In this document: piece by piece, positions 24,010-32,571 of the stretch
How positions within the stretch are numbered: the stretch's first letter is position 1
Layout: each line of letters begins with the position of its first letter
NCBI RefSeq assembly: GCF_001428065.1
Contig: NZ_LMSE01000002.1
Location: 1,310,245-1,374,244 of the forward strand
Direction of reading: 5' to 3'
DNA from: Nostocoides sp. Soil756
GTDB taxonomy: Bacteria; Actinomycetota; Actinomycetes; Actinomycetales; Dermatophilaceae
DNA length: 64,000 nucleotides
Notes under the pieces: model-generated
The model's input: only the letters and a program-made list of their open reading frames with translations
Database searches by the model: none
Told to the model about the DNA's origin: nothing
Position numbers and translations under genes: made by a program

Positions 24010-25628
24010 GCTCGGACCCGACCCGCGACGTCCTGCGGAGCACCTCGATGCCGACCCGGCCGCTGGTCGACGACGTGGCGCCCAGCGGTTCGCCCCTCGA
24101 GACCCAGCTCCTCGAGCTGTTCTTCGACCGGGTGCCGATGGGGGTGGCGGTCTTCGACACGGACATGCGCCTCCAGCGCTGCAACAAGACCTGGACGGCG
24201 TTCTACGAGCACTACCTGGGCGTTCCGGCGGAGTACACCGCTCCCGGTCGCCACCTCAACGACCTGATCCCCGGGAACGAGGAAGCGGTCCGGCTGCTGG
24301 TCGACACCGCCCTCTCGGGCCGGGTGATCCGTCAGGCCGCCCACCGCATCGCGATCCCCGGCACCGAGACGTACTGGGACGTGGTGTTCGCGCCGCTGTT
24401 CGGCGACGGCCGGGTCGTCGGGGTCGTCGACATCGTCACCGACGCCACCGACCGGGTGCTGTCCTTCCAACGTCTGGAGGCGCGGATCGCGACCTTCTCC
24501 CGGGTCGCGTCCGGGATGAGCGTCGACCAACCGCTGTCCACCACGCTCTCGCAGGTCGTCGACGCCGTCCGCAGCACCAGCGAGGCCGTCGCGTGCAGCA
24601 TCGTGTGCTGGGAGGAGGACTGGCGCCGCCCGGCCACCGCCTACGCCGACGACGTGCTCGGAGCCGGGTTCGCCGACGCGCTCGAGGACGTGTGGCGGAT
24701 CCGCGGGATGCGCCCGGTGGACCTCGCGGAGTACGACGGCACCGTCACCCGCGGCTTCCGCGACGCCGCCCTGGCCGACCCGACGCTCGCGCCGATGCAC
24801 CCCTTCCTCGTCGAGGACGTGCCGTGGAAGGACATGGCGTTGTTCCCGCTGGTGGCGTCGGGGGTCGTGGTCGGCGAGGTCTCGGTCTACCTCACGGCCG
24901 GCCACGACCTCGACGAGGACGACCGCGCCTACCTGTCCGCCCTGGCCGACCAGGCCGCCGTGGCCGTCCGCAACAGCGCGCTCTATCGCGCCGCCGAGCA
25001 GACGGCCGCGCTCGAGGAGCGGCACCGGCTCGCCCGCGAGCTGCACGACTCGGTGAGCCAGGCCCTGTTCTCGATGACCCTGCACGCCCGCACCGCCCAG
25101 CGGCACCTCGAGGCCGCGGGCCTGGGCGCCGACCATCCCGTCGCCGTCGAGATCGACCAACTGCACGCGCTCACCCAGAGCGCACTGGCCGAGATGCGCG
25201 CGCTGATCTTCGAGCTCCGGCCCGGGGCGCTCGAAGCAGAGGGCCTCGTCGCGGCCCTCACCAAGCACGCCGCGGCGGTGGCCGCCCGCGAGCAGCTCGA
25301 CGTGGAGGTCCGCGGCCCCGACCGCGACCTCGGGCTCGATCCGGTGGTCGAGGAGCATCTGTACCGCATCGCTCTCGAGGCGGTGCACAACACCGTCAAG
25401 CACGCCGCCGCCGACCGGGTCGAGATACGTCTCGAGCACCGCGACGACGGCCTCGAGCTGCGGGTCAGCGACGACGGCGTCGGGTTCGACCCCCGCCCGG
25501 AGCGGCCGGGGCACCTCGGCCTGCGCACCATGCGCGAGCGCGCGGACGCCATCGGCGCCACCTTCGGCATCCACTCCGCCCCGGGGGGCGGCAGCACGGT
25601 CACGGTCCTCGCGCCGCATCCCCGCTGA
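24006..25628 (+). CDS. Soluble sensor histidine kinase (PAS-GAF-HisKA_3-HATPase)
   Basis: A 540-residue kinase with no transmembrane helix. A PAS domain covers about 35-150 (FDRVPMGVAVFDTDMRLQRC), a GAF domain about 165-320 (LFPLVASGVVVGEVSVYLTA), then HisKA_3 with His347 in RLARELHDSVSQALFSMTLH, and a HATPase_c domain (LEAVHNTVKHAAA, DDGVGFDP, GLRTMRERADAIG). This is the NarX/DegS-like class that partners LuxR-type regulators. It senses a cytosolic or diffusible signal through PAS/GAF; the ligand is unknown. It starts inside the response-regulator stop codon. Confidence 0.92.
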   Translation: MSSDPTRDVLRSTSMPTRPLVDDVAPSGSPLETQLLELFFDRVPMGVAVFDTDMRLQRCNKTWTAFYEHYLGVPAEYTAPGRHLNDLIPGNEEAVRLLVDTALSGRVIRQAAHRIAIPGTETYWDVVFAPLFGDGRVVGVVDIVTDATDRVLSFQRLEARIATFSRVASGMSVDQPLSTTLSQVVDAVRSTSEAVACSIVCWEEDWRRPATAYADDVLGAGFADALEDVWRIRGMRPVDLAEYDGTVTRGFRDAALADPTLAPMHPFLVEDVPWKDMALFPLVASGVVVGEVSVYLTAGHDLDEDDRAYLSALADQAAVAVRNSALYRAAEQTAALEERHRLARELHDSVSQALFSMTLHARTAQRHLEAAGLGADHPVAVEIDQLHALTQSALAEMRALIFELRPGALEAEGLVAALTKHAAAVAAREQLDVEVRGPDRDLGLDPVVEEHLYRIALEAVHNTVKHAAADRVEIRLEHRDDGLELRVSDDGVGFDPRPERPGHLGLRTMRERADAIGATFGIHSAPGGGSTVTVLAPHPR

Positions 25629-25732
25629 CCCGTCTACGTCATTGCGCCGAGGGCGCCCTCGGCCACAGCGCCGAGGCGGGCCCGGCCACTGTGCCGACGC
25701 GGCGAACCCCTCGCGGACACGAGGCTTCCGGT

Positions 25733-25752
25733 GTGCCCCAGCCCTGGGGCAC
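25733..25752. promoter_or_regulatory. Hairpin just before the small ORF
   Basis: GTGCCCCA-GCCC-TGGGGCAC forms an 8-bp perfect stem with a 4-base loop in the 142-bp gap after the kinase gene, ending 7 bases before the Shine-Dalgarno at 25760. A second palindrome (CCGAGGGC-GCCCTCGG) lies near the start of the same gap. They may modulate read-through from the kinase gene or translation of the small ORF. Confidence 0.45.
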
Positions 25753-25759
25753 CGGACCG

Positions 25760-25765
25760 AAGGAG
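25760..25765 (+). promoter_or_regulatory. Shine-Dalgarno supporting the small ORF at 25771
   Basis: AAGGAG ends 5 bases before the ATG at 25771, the strongest translation signal in this gap and the main reason to accept the small ORF. Confidence 0.55.
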
Positions 25766-25770
25766 CCGGT

Positions 25771-25947
25771 ATGCACCACCTCGGCCTTCTCGTCGCGCTC
25801 GCCGAGACCGCCCGGCGCGTCACCGACCATGAGCAGCCACGCAGCACCCGCAACGCCCGCGCCATCCGCAGTACCCGCGACGCCTGCGACTGCCACCCGG
25901 GGCGTCCACTCGCCACCGCCCTTCCCCGCCGCTGCGCCCAGCCCTGA
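25771..25947 (+). CDS. Small ORF (58 residues) between the two-component genes and the membrane genes
   Basis: The product begins MHHLGLLVALAETARRVTDH and continues with an Arg-rich, Cys-containing tail (DACDCHPGRPLATALPRRCA). It has a good Shine-Dalgarno 5 bases upstream, and its stop is 13 bp before the GTG of the next gene, so it could be a small protein or a leader that couples translation. The tail's composition is partly what random high-GC sequence gives, so coding status is uncertain. No family recognised. Confidence 0.4.
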   Translation: MHHLGLLVALAETARRVTDHEQPRSTRNARAIRSTRDACDCHPGRPLATALPRRCAQP

Positions 25948-25960
25948 AAGGCACACCACC

Positions 25961-26485
25961 GTGTCCACCACCCAATGGATCCTCAACCTGGCCCTCCTCG
26001 GCTGGGTCCTCGCCCGCAACCTGGGGACGCACCGCGTCACCCGGGCCACGTTCCTCGTCCCCCTCGCCGTCGTGGTCGCCGCCGGCGCCTGGTTCCTCCG
26101 GGACCTGCCGACCGGCGGACACGACCTCGACCTCGACCTGGTCGGCGTCGCGGCCGGCCTGGCGTTCGGCACCCTGGCCGCCCTGCTGACCACCGTGCAC
26201 CTGCGCCAGGGCCACCTCGTCGCCAGCGCCGGCCCGGCGTTCGCCGCCGTCTGGGTCGCCACCATCGGCGGGCGGATGCTGTTCGCGCAGTGGGCCACGC
26301 ACGACGGCGCCCGAACGATCGGCGAGTTCTCGATGCGCCACCAGATCACCGGCGCCGACGCATGGACCACTGCCTTCGTGCTGATGGCGCTGACCATGGT
26401 GGCCGTCCGGCTCGTGGTGACCGCTGTCCAGGTCTCGGCGCACCGCTCCCGGTCCGCCTCGCTCGCCGAGGCCGGTGCGGCGTGA
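25961..26485 (+). CDS. Integral membrane protein, about five helices
   Basis: A 174-residue hydrophobic protein: helices around STTQWILNLALLGWVLARNL, ATFLVPLAVVVAAGAWFL, LVGVAAGLAFGTLAALLTTV, AGPAFAAVWVATIGGRMLFA and TTAFVLMALTMVAVRLVVTA. The layout resembles small DUF1453/CcdC-like membrane proteins, but I would not assign a function. The GTG at 25961 follows GAAAGG about 9 bases away. The stop overlaps the next gene's GTG by 4 bp (GTGA), so it is coupled to the receiver-CPBP gene. Confidence 0.75.
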   Translation: MSTTQWILNLALLGWVLARNLGTHRVTRATFLVPLAVVVAAGAWFLRDLPTGGHDLDLDLVGVAAGLAFGTLAALLTTVHLRQGHLVASAGPAFAAVWVATIGGRMLFAQWATHDGARTIGEFSMRHQITGADAWTTAFVLMALTMVAVRLVVTAVQVSAHRSRSASLAEAGAA

Positions 26486-27678
26486 CGGCGCCGGAGGCCC
26501 CCACCCGGCCGATCAGGGTCGCGGTCGTCGCCGCCGACGCGCGGGTGCGGACCAGCCTGCGGCACCTGCTGACCTCGGAGGGCGCCACGGTGGTGGAGTC
26601 GTACGCCGCCGGCGCCCGCCCCGCCGCCGACGTGGTCGGCACCGACACCGACGTGGTCGTGCTCGACCTCGACCCGGCCACCCCACAGGAGCACCTCGAC
26701 CAGCTCCGCGGGCTCCCCGCCGGCCTGTCGACGGTCGTGCTCGGCAACGACCGGCACAGCGCCGACGCGGCGCGGGCCGTGGGTGCGCCGTACCTGGACC
26801 GGGCCGTGGTCGCCGAGCAGCTGCTCGCCGCGGTCCTGGTCGCCGCCGACCGCGACACCGCGGCGGCGACGAGCCGCCGCGACCCCGCCGGCACGGGCGT
26901 TCTCGTCCTGGTGACCCTGGCGTTGTTCGCCGGGCCGTGGACCTGGTGGCTCAGCCGGATCGCCGAGGAACAGGGCCTCATCAGCCGCCACCTCCCGCAG
27001 GGCCTCGCGCTCTGGACCATGCCACCCCTGCTGGTGGCCGCTCTCGCGGTCACCGGGGGGCGCCCGGCCGTGACCGACCTGGCCCGGCGGATCGTGCGCC
27101 TCCGGGTCCCCCGCTGGACCTGGGCCGTGGCGCTGGGGACACCCGTGCTCGTGGCCGCCCTCGCCGCGGCCGTCACGGTGGCCCTGGGGCACGACGTCCC
27201 GGTCGGCGAGGTGATGAGCCTGCCCAGCGCGCTGACCTACCTCGTCTACGGCACCGGCCTCTTCCTGCTCACCGAGGAGGCGGGCTGGCGCGGAGCCGTG
27301 CTGCCGCGGCTGCAACGCCGGATGCCGCCCTGGCGCGCGGCCCTGGTCCTCGGCGTGGTCTGGGCCGGGTGGCACCTGCCGTTGCTGGTCACCCCCGGCT
27401 CGGGCGACCGCGGCCTCCCGGTGGCCCCGTTCCTGCTCCTGGTGGTCGGCACCAGCGTGCTGATCTCAGGGGTGGTCAACGCCGCCCGCGGCAGCGTCGT
27501 CGTCGCCGCCCTCTTCCACGCCTCGTTCGACGCGAGCTACTCCTACCTGGGGGTGGTCGGGTCCGAGCACACCATGATCTGGGCGGCGGCCACGGCCACG
27601 GCTCTGGCGGCGACCGTTCTCGTGGTGAGGACGCGTGGGCGTCTCTTCCTCGCCACCGGTGCTCGTTACCCCCGATGA
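26482..27678 (+). CDS. Degenerate receiver domain fused to a CPBP-family intramembrane metalloprotease
   Basis: A 398-residue fusion. Residues about 10-125 look like a response-regulator receiver (IRVAVVAADARVRTSLRHLL, VVVLDLDPATPQEH with Asp62). The acidic pair is reduced to one Asp and the conserved Lys is replaced (APYLDRAVV), so phosphorylation is doubtful. From about 138 follow membrane helices and the CPBP/Abi motifs: TEEAGWRGAVLPRL (Glu265-Glu266), WAGWHLPLL (His298) and FHASFDASYSYLG (His346). CPBP proteins include CAAX-type proteases and bacteriocin-immunity proteins. It closes the run started by the two-component genes. The combination is unusual. Confidence 0.8.
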   Translation: MTAPEAPTRPIRVAVVAADARVRTSLRHLLTSEGATVVESYAAGARPAADVVGTDTDVVVLDLDPATPQEHLDQLRGLPAGLSTVVLGNDRHSADAARAVGAPYLDRAVVAEQLLAAVLVAADRDTAAATSRRDPAGTGVLVLVTLALFAGPWTWWLSRIAEEQGLISRHLPQGLALWTMPPLLVAALAVTGGRPAVTDLARRIVRLRVPRWTWAVALGTPVLVAALAAAVTVALGHDVPVGEVMSLPSALTYLVYGTGLFLLTEEAGWRGAVLPRLQRRMPPWRAALVLGVVWAGWHLPLLVTPGSGDRGLPVAPFLLLVVGTSVLISGVVNAARGSVVVAALFHASFDASYSYLGVVGSEHTMIWAAATATALAATVLVVRTRGRLFLATGARYPR

Positions 27679-27738
27679 CCACGGGCACGGGCTCCCCCGG
27701 CCTCGGCCCGCCCCGGGTCCCGCGGAGCCGGCGACGCG

Positions 27739-29097
27739 TCAGGCTCGAGGCCGCTCCGGGGCGAAGTGCGCGACGCACTCGACGTGGTGGGTCATCGGGA
27801 AGGCGTCGAAGGCGCGCAGCCCGACCAGCCGGTAGCCGGCCTCGTGCAGCGCGGCGGTGTCGCGCGCCAGCGCCGCGGGGTCACAGGCCACGTACGCGAT
27901 GGCGCGCGGCGTCAGGGCCGCGATCTCGCGCACGACGGCCGGCCCGGCCCCCGTGCGAGGCGGGTCGAGGACCACGACGTCGGCGCTGGTGGGCAGCAGC
28001 GGTGAGCGCGCCGGTGCCCGATGCGAGCTGCCCCGTGACCCGCCGCCCCGGCGCCGCGACGGCCCCCGGGAGGACCGGGCCACCCCGAAGGCGTCGTCGA
28101 CCCGGGCGCGCAGCGGCAGCACCCAGGGCAGGTCGGCCATCCCGGCCCAGGCCCGCTCGATCGCCCCGGGGTCGGACTCGACCGCCACGACCTGGCCGGT
28201 GGGCCCCACGGCCTCACCCAGGGCGGCCGCGAACAGCCCGACGCCGGCGTAGAGGTCGAGGGCACGCTCCCCCGGCCGTACGGCCAGGACGTCCATGACG
28301 GCCGCGACGAAGGTCGCCCCGGCCCCCGGGTGCACCTGCCAGAAGCCACGCGCCGACACCGTGAAGTCGCGCGTGAGCCGACCGGCCCGAGCACCCTCGC
28401 CCCAGCTCGCCTCGACCCGCTCGACGACGTCGGGCACGGCGTCCTCCGGCCCCACGGGCAGCGCGATCGCCAGCGGCTCGCCGACCGACGGCGCCACGGT
28501 GTCGACCGCCTCCACGCCCTCCCAGCGGCGCTCGGTGACCCGCAGGGCGTCCACCCCCGGCGCCGCGATGCGGCAGTGGTCGATCGCCACGACCTCGTGC
28601 GAGCGGTGGCGGCGCAGCCCGGCGCGGCCGTCGGGGCCGACCGCGAACTCGACCCGGGTGCGCCAGTCGAGGCCGGCGTCGTCACCGGGCACGGGCTCGA
28701 CCACCACGTCGACGTCGAGGCCGGCCAGGCGCTGCAGCTGCTCGCGCACCACCTCGGCCTTGAGGGAGCGCTGCCGGGGCAGGGCCACGTGCTGGAGGTC
28801 GCAGCCGCCGCAGGCACCCGGGCCCGACCACGGGCACGGCGGGGTGACGCGGTCGGGCGAGGCGTCGAGGACGTCGACGGCGTCGGCGCGCACGAACCGG
28901 GCCTTCGGACCGAGGTCGGTGAGCCGGGCCCGCACCCGCTCCCCCGGCAGCGCGTGCCGCACGAAGAGGACCTGGCCCTCGTGGCGCGCCACGCAGTGCC
29001 CGCCATGGGCGACCGGCCCGACCTCGACCTCGACCTCGTCGCCCGGGACCAGCCCGGCGGGGCGCCCCGCTCGCCCGGCCTGCTCGGCGTCGCTCAT
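27739..29097 (-). CDS. Class I SAM-dependent RNA methyltransferase (TrmA/RlmC/RlmD family)
   Basis: A 452-residue uracil-C5 methyltransferase-like protein. N-terminal TRAM domain (GDEVEVEVGPVAHGGHCVAR), Fe-S cysteines in PCPWSGPGACGGCDLQH, SAM motif ALDLYAGVGLFAAALGEAVG, DPPRTGAGP, and the catalytic Cys in YVACDPAALARD. A basic, Gly/Ser-rich insert (SSRGPSRRRGGGSRGSSHRA) precedes the DPPR motif. The ATG at 29097 overlaps the APC permease stop codon by 4 bp. The order methyltransferase-permease-trkA-trkA matches the mycobacterial Rv2689c-Rv2692 block. Whether tRNA or 23S rRNA is the target cannot be told. Confidence 0.88.
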   Translation of the reverse strand: MSDAEQAGRAGRPAGLVPGDEVEVEVGPVAHGGHCVARHEGQVLFVRHALPGERVRARLTDLGPKARFVRADAVDVLDASPDRVTPPCPWSGPGACGGCDLQHVALPRQRSLKAEVVREQLQRLAGLDVDVVVEPVPGDDAGLDWRTRVEFAVGPDGRAGLRRHRSHEVVAIDHCRIAAPGVDALRVTERRWEGVEAVDTVAPSVGEPLAIALPVGPEDAVPDVVERVEASWGEGARAGRLTRDFTVSARGFWQVHPGAGATFVAAVMDVLAVRPGERALDLYAGVGLFAAALGEAVGPTGQVVAVESDPGAIERAWAGMADLPWVLPLRARVDDAFGVARSSRGPSRRRGGGSRGSSHRAPARSPLLPTSADVVVLDPPRTGAGPAVVREIAALTPRAIAYVACDPAALARDTAALHEAGYRLVGLRAFDAFPMTHHVECVAHFAPERPRA

Positions 29098-31097
29098 CCG
29101 CGCCGCACGTCGCCGACGACCGGGCCCTCGAAGCGCTCCTCGGCACCGGCCGACGAGGCCAGCTGCCACGGCACCGACGACACCATGACGCCGGGCGTGA
29201 AGAGCAGGCGGGTGCGCAGCCGCAGGGCGCTCTGGTTGTGCAGGATCTGCTCCCACCAGTGGCCGACGACGTACTGGGGGATGTAGACCACCACGATGTC
29301 GCGCGGGTTGTCGCTGCGGATCGAGCGCACGTAGTCGAGCACCGGGCGGGTGATCTCGCGGTAGGGGCTGTCGAGGGCCTTCAGCGGCACCGGGATGTCG
29401 CGCCGGTCCCACTCGGCCTGCAGGGCCTTGGTCTCGTCGGGGTCGACCGCCACCGTGACGGCCTCGAGCACCGACGGGCGGGTGGCCCGGGCGTAGGCGA
29501 GCGCGCGCAGCGTGGGCCGGTGCACCTTGGCGACCAGCACCATCGCGTGCACCCGCGAGGGCAGCATCTGCGCCTTGGTGTCGGCCTCGTCGACCGAGAG
29601 CTCGTCGCGGACGTGGTCGTAGTGCTTGCGTACCCCGAGCATCAGGAAGAACAGCACCCCCATGGCGGCGATGGCGTAGCCGGCGCCGTGGGTGAACTTC
29701 GTGGCCAGCACCACCAGCAGCACGGTGCCCGACATGGTGGCGCCCACCCCGTTGATGACCCGGCTGCGCAGCATCCGGGCCCGGGCGGCGGGGTCCTTCT
29801 CGACCCGCAGGAACCGGTTCCAGTGCCGCACCATCCCGATCTGGGACAGCGTGAACGAGACGAACACCCCGACGATGTAGAGCTGGATGAGGCGGGTGAC
29901 GTCGGCGTTGAAGATGACGACGAGGAAGGCGGCCGCCCCGGCCAGGATGAGGATGCCGTTGGAGAACGCCAGCCGGTCACCGCGGGTGTGCAACTGGCGC
30001 GGGAGGAAGCCGTCGCGGGCCAGGATCGAGCCCAGCACCGGGAAGCCGTTGAACGCGGTGTTGGCGGCCAGCACGAGGATGAGGCCGGTGACGATGGAGA
30101 CGAGCACCACCCCGACGGGGAAGTTCGAGAACACCGCCTTGGACACCTGCCCCATGACCGTGTCCTGGATGTAGGTGTCGCCCACCGGCACCCCGTCGCG
30201 CAGCAGCTGGTGGGCCTCGTCGTCGGCGTACTTGACCCCGGTCCACGACGCCAGGGCGACCATCGACATCAGCATGGTGACCGAGATCGTGCCCATGAGC
30301 AGCAGCGTGGTCGCGGCGTTGCGGCTCTTGGGCTTCTTGAACGCGGGGACGCCGTTCGAGATCGCCTCGACGCCGGTGAGCGCGGCGCAGCCCGACGAGA
30401 AGGCGCGCAGCAGCAGGAAGGCCATCGCGAAGGTACCGAGCTGCTGGAAGCCGTCCTCGGGGCGCAGGGTCAGCGAGGCGCTCTCGGCCTGCGGCAGCTC
30501 CCCGGAGACCTTGCGGTAGAAGCCGAACAGCGCCATCCCGATGACGGCGGCCATGAAGAGGTAGGTGGGGACAGCGAAGGCGGTGCCCGACTCCCGCACC
30601 CCGCGCAGGTTCATCGCGGTGAGCAGCACGATGATGAGCACGGCCGCGACCGCCTCGTGGCCGCGGACGAAGCCGAAGGCAGCCGCGGCGTTCTGCACCC
30701 CCGAGGACACCGACACCGCCACCGTCAGCACGTAGTCGACCAGCAGCGCGCTCGCCACCGTCAGGCCCGCGCGGGGACCGAGGTTGACGCTGGCCACCTC
30801 GTAGTCGCCGCCACCCGAGGGGTAGGCGTGCACGTTCTGGCGGTAGCTCATGATCACCACGCCCATGACCACCACGACGACCAGCGCGATCTTCCACGAC
30901 TGGGTCAGCGCGAGGGTGCCGCCGGCCAGGCCGAGCGTCAGCAGGATCTCGTCGGGGGCGTAGGCCACCGAGGAGAGCGCATCGCTGGCGAAGACGGGCA
31001 GTGCGAGCTTCTTCGGGAGGAGGGTCTCCCCCAGGCGGTCGCTGCGCATCGCACGGCCGAGCAGGACACGCTTGACGAGACGTCCGGGCGTAGACAC
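29094..31097 (-). CDS. APC-superfamily amino acid permease
   Basis: About 667 residues: a 12-helix APC transporter (PVFASDALSSVAYAPDEILL, GGDYEVASVNLGPRAGLTVA, AFSSGCAALTGVEAISNGVP) followed by a soluble C-terminal region of about 150 residues (MLPSRVHAMVLVAKVHRPTL) similar to universal-stress/UspA-like tails of this permease group. The GTG at 31097 (STPGRLVKRVLLGRAMRSD) is preferred; the frame is open to a GTG at 31127. It is divergent from the trkA pair with 90 bp between, the same layout as in Mycobacterium (Rv2690c). The substrate is unknown; K+-linked roles are suggested only by context. Confidence 0.88.
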   Translation of the reverse strand: MSTPGRLVKRVLLGRAMRSDRLGETLLPKKLALPVFASDALSSVAYAPDEILLTLGLAGGTLALTQSWKIALVVVVVMGVVIMSYRQNVHAYPSGGGDYEVASVNLGPRAGLTVASALLVDYVLTVAVSVSSGVQNAAAAFGFVRGHEAVAAVLIIVLLTAMNLRGVRESGTAFAVPTYLFMAAVIGMALFGFYRKVSGELPQAESASLTLRPEDGFQQLGTFAMAFLLLRAFSSGCAALTGVEAISNGVPAFKKPKSRNAATTLLLMGTISVTMLMSMVALASWTGVKYADDEAHQLLRDGVPVGDTYIQDTVMGQVSKAVFSNFPVGVVLVSIVTGLILVLAANTAFNGFPVLGSILARDGFLPRQLHTRGDRLAFSNGILILAGAAAFLVVIFNADVTRLIQLYIVGVFVSFTLSQIGMVRHWNRFLRVEKDPAARARMLRSRVINGVGATMSGTVLLVVLATKFTHGAGYAIAAMGVLFFLMLGVRKHYDHVRDELSVDEADTKAQMLPSRVHAMVLVAKVHRPTLRALAYARATRPSVLEAVTVAVDPDETKALQAEWDRRDIPVPLKALDSPYREITRPVLDYVRSIRSDNPRDIVVVYIPQYVVGHWWEQILHNQSALRLRTRLLFTPGVMVSSVPWQLASSAGAEERFEGPVVGDVRRG

Positions 31098-31186
31098 GGG
31101 GACCACTGTAAGCAGTCCGGCCGCCACCCGGCGGCCCGATCCCGGCGTCGTCTCAGCCGGGGCCGCTCCGTAGTAGCGTCGGCGTC

Positions 31187-31849
31187 GTGCACTTCGTCAT
31201 CATGGGCTGCGGCCGCGTCGGCGCCTCCCTCGCCCGGGCCATCGAGCGCGCCGGCCACGAGGTGGCGGTCATCGACCAGGACGAGTCCGCCTTCCGGCGC
31301 CTCGGCACCTCGTTCGAGGGGCGCACGGTCACCGGCGTGGGGTTCGACCGCGACACCCTGCGCGCCGCGAACATCGACGACGCCTACGCCTTCGCCGCCG
31401 TCTCCAGCGGTGACAACTCCAACATCCTGGCCGCGCGCGTCGCCCGCGAGAAGTTCGGCGTCGAGCACGTCGTGGCCCGTATCTACGACCCGGGCCGGGC
31501 CGAGATCTACCAGCGCCTCGGCATCCCCACGGTCGCCACGGTGAAGTGGACCAGCGACCAGATGCTGCGCCGGCTGCTCCCCCAGGGCCACGTCCCCGAG
31601 TTCACCGACCCATCCGGCCGCGTCGTGATCGCCGAGATGCCCATCGCCTCCTCGTGGATCGGGCGCCGGGTCGCCGAGATCGAGGCGGCCACCGGGGGCC
31701 GGCTCGCGTACCTGACCCGCCTCGGCGACGGGCTGCTGCCCGGCGACGACACGGTGTACCAGGAGGGCGACCTGCTGCACCTCGCGCTGCGGCGCGAGGA
31801 CCTCTCCGCCGCCGAGCGCGTCCTCGACGCGCCGCCCGAGAACCACTGA
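31187..31849 (+). CDS. trkA1: TrkA-type K+ uptake regulatory protein (CeoB-like)
   Basis: A 220-residue RCK protein. N-terminal Rossmann NAD-binding domain (HFVIMGCGRVGASLARAIER, AVIDQDESAFRRL) and a C-terminal TrkA_C domain (SSWIGRRVAEIEAATGG, DTVYQEGDLLHLALRRED). It would form a peripheral ring on a K+ channel or transporter and respond to NAD(H) or nucleotides. The transporter subunit is not in the window. It is followed 20 bp later by a second TrkA gene, as in Mycobacterium (Rv2691/Rv2692). Confidence 0.9.
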   Translation: MHFVIMGCGRVGASLARAIERAGHEVAVIDQDESAFRRLGTSFEGRTVTGVGFDRDTLRAANIDDAYAFAAVSSGDNSNILAARVAREKFGVEHVVARIYDPGRAEIYQRLGIPTVATVKWTSDQMLRRLLPQGHVPEFTDPSGRVVIAEMPIASSWIGRRVAEIEAATGGRLAYLTRLGDGLLPGDDTVYQEGDLLHLALRREDLSAAERVLDAPPENH

Positions 31850-31869
31850 CGCCCGAAAGGCCACCATCC

Positions 31870-32559
31870 ATGCGCGTCGTCATCGCCGGGGCCGGCAGCG
31901 TCGGTCGCTCCATCGCCCGTGAGCTGATCCGCAACGGGCACCACGTGCTGCTCGTCGACCGCGACGCCGACGGCGAGCAGGTCTCGAAGGTGCCCGACGC
32001 GAGCTGGCTGCAGGCCGACGCCTGCGAGCTCGAGGCCCTCTCGGAGGCCGGGCTGGCCGACTGCGACGTCGTGGTGGCCGCCACCGGCGACGACAAGGTC
32101 AACCTCGTCCTCTCGCTCCTGGCCAAGACCGAGTTCGGCGTGCCGCGCACCGTGGCCCGCGTGAACAACCCCAAGAACGAGTGGATGTTCGACGAGGCCT
32201 GGGGCGTCGACGTCGCCGTCTCGACCCCGCGGCTGATGACGGCACTGGTCGAGGAGGCCGTCTCGGTCGGCGACCTCGTGCGCATCTTCGAGTTCCAGCA
32301 GGGCCGGGCGATGATGGTCGAGATGACCCTCCCCGTCGGCAGCCCCTACGCGGGGGCCCGGGTGGGGGACGTGCCGTTCCCCGTCGACACCGTGCTCACC
32401 GGCATCATCCGCGACGGCTCCCCCATCGCCCCCAGCCGCGACGACGCGCTCGAGCCCCTCGACGAGCTGCTCTTCGTCACGACCCCCGAGGCCGAGGCCG
32501 GCCTGGAGTCCCTGCTCAGCCCCGGCGAGCGCCAGCGGCGCGACGACTCCGACGACTGA
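31870..32559 (+). CDS. trkA2: TrkA-type K+ uptake regulatory protein (CeoC-like)
   Basis: A 229-residue RCK protein with the N-terminal RVVIAGAGSVGRSIARELIR and LLVDRDADGEQV nucleotide-binding segment, a central FGVPRTVARVNNPKNEWMFD, and a C-terminal TrkA_C domain (GSPYAGARVGDVPF). An acidic tail (QRRDDSDD) ends it. It pairs with the preceding protein; together they probably make a hetero-oligomeric gating ring. The ATG follows GAAAGG about 9 bases upstream. Confidence 0.9.
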   Translation: MRVVIAGAGSVGRSIARELIRNGHHVLLVDRDADGEQVSKVPDASWLQADACELEALSEAGLADCDVVVAATGDDKVNLVLSLLAKTEFGVPRTVARVNNPKNEWMFDEAWGVDVAVSTPRLMTALVEEAVSVGDLVRIFEFQQGRAMMVEMTLPVGSPYAGARVGDVPFPVDTVLTGIIRDGSPIAPSRDDALEPLDELLFVTTPEAEAGLESLLSPGERQRRDDSDD

Positions 32560-32571
32560 GCCCGGCCACCG

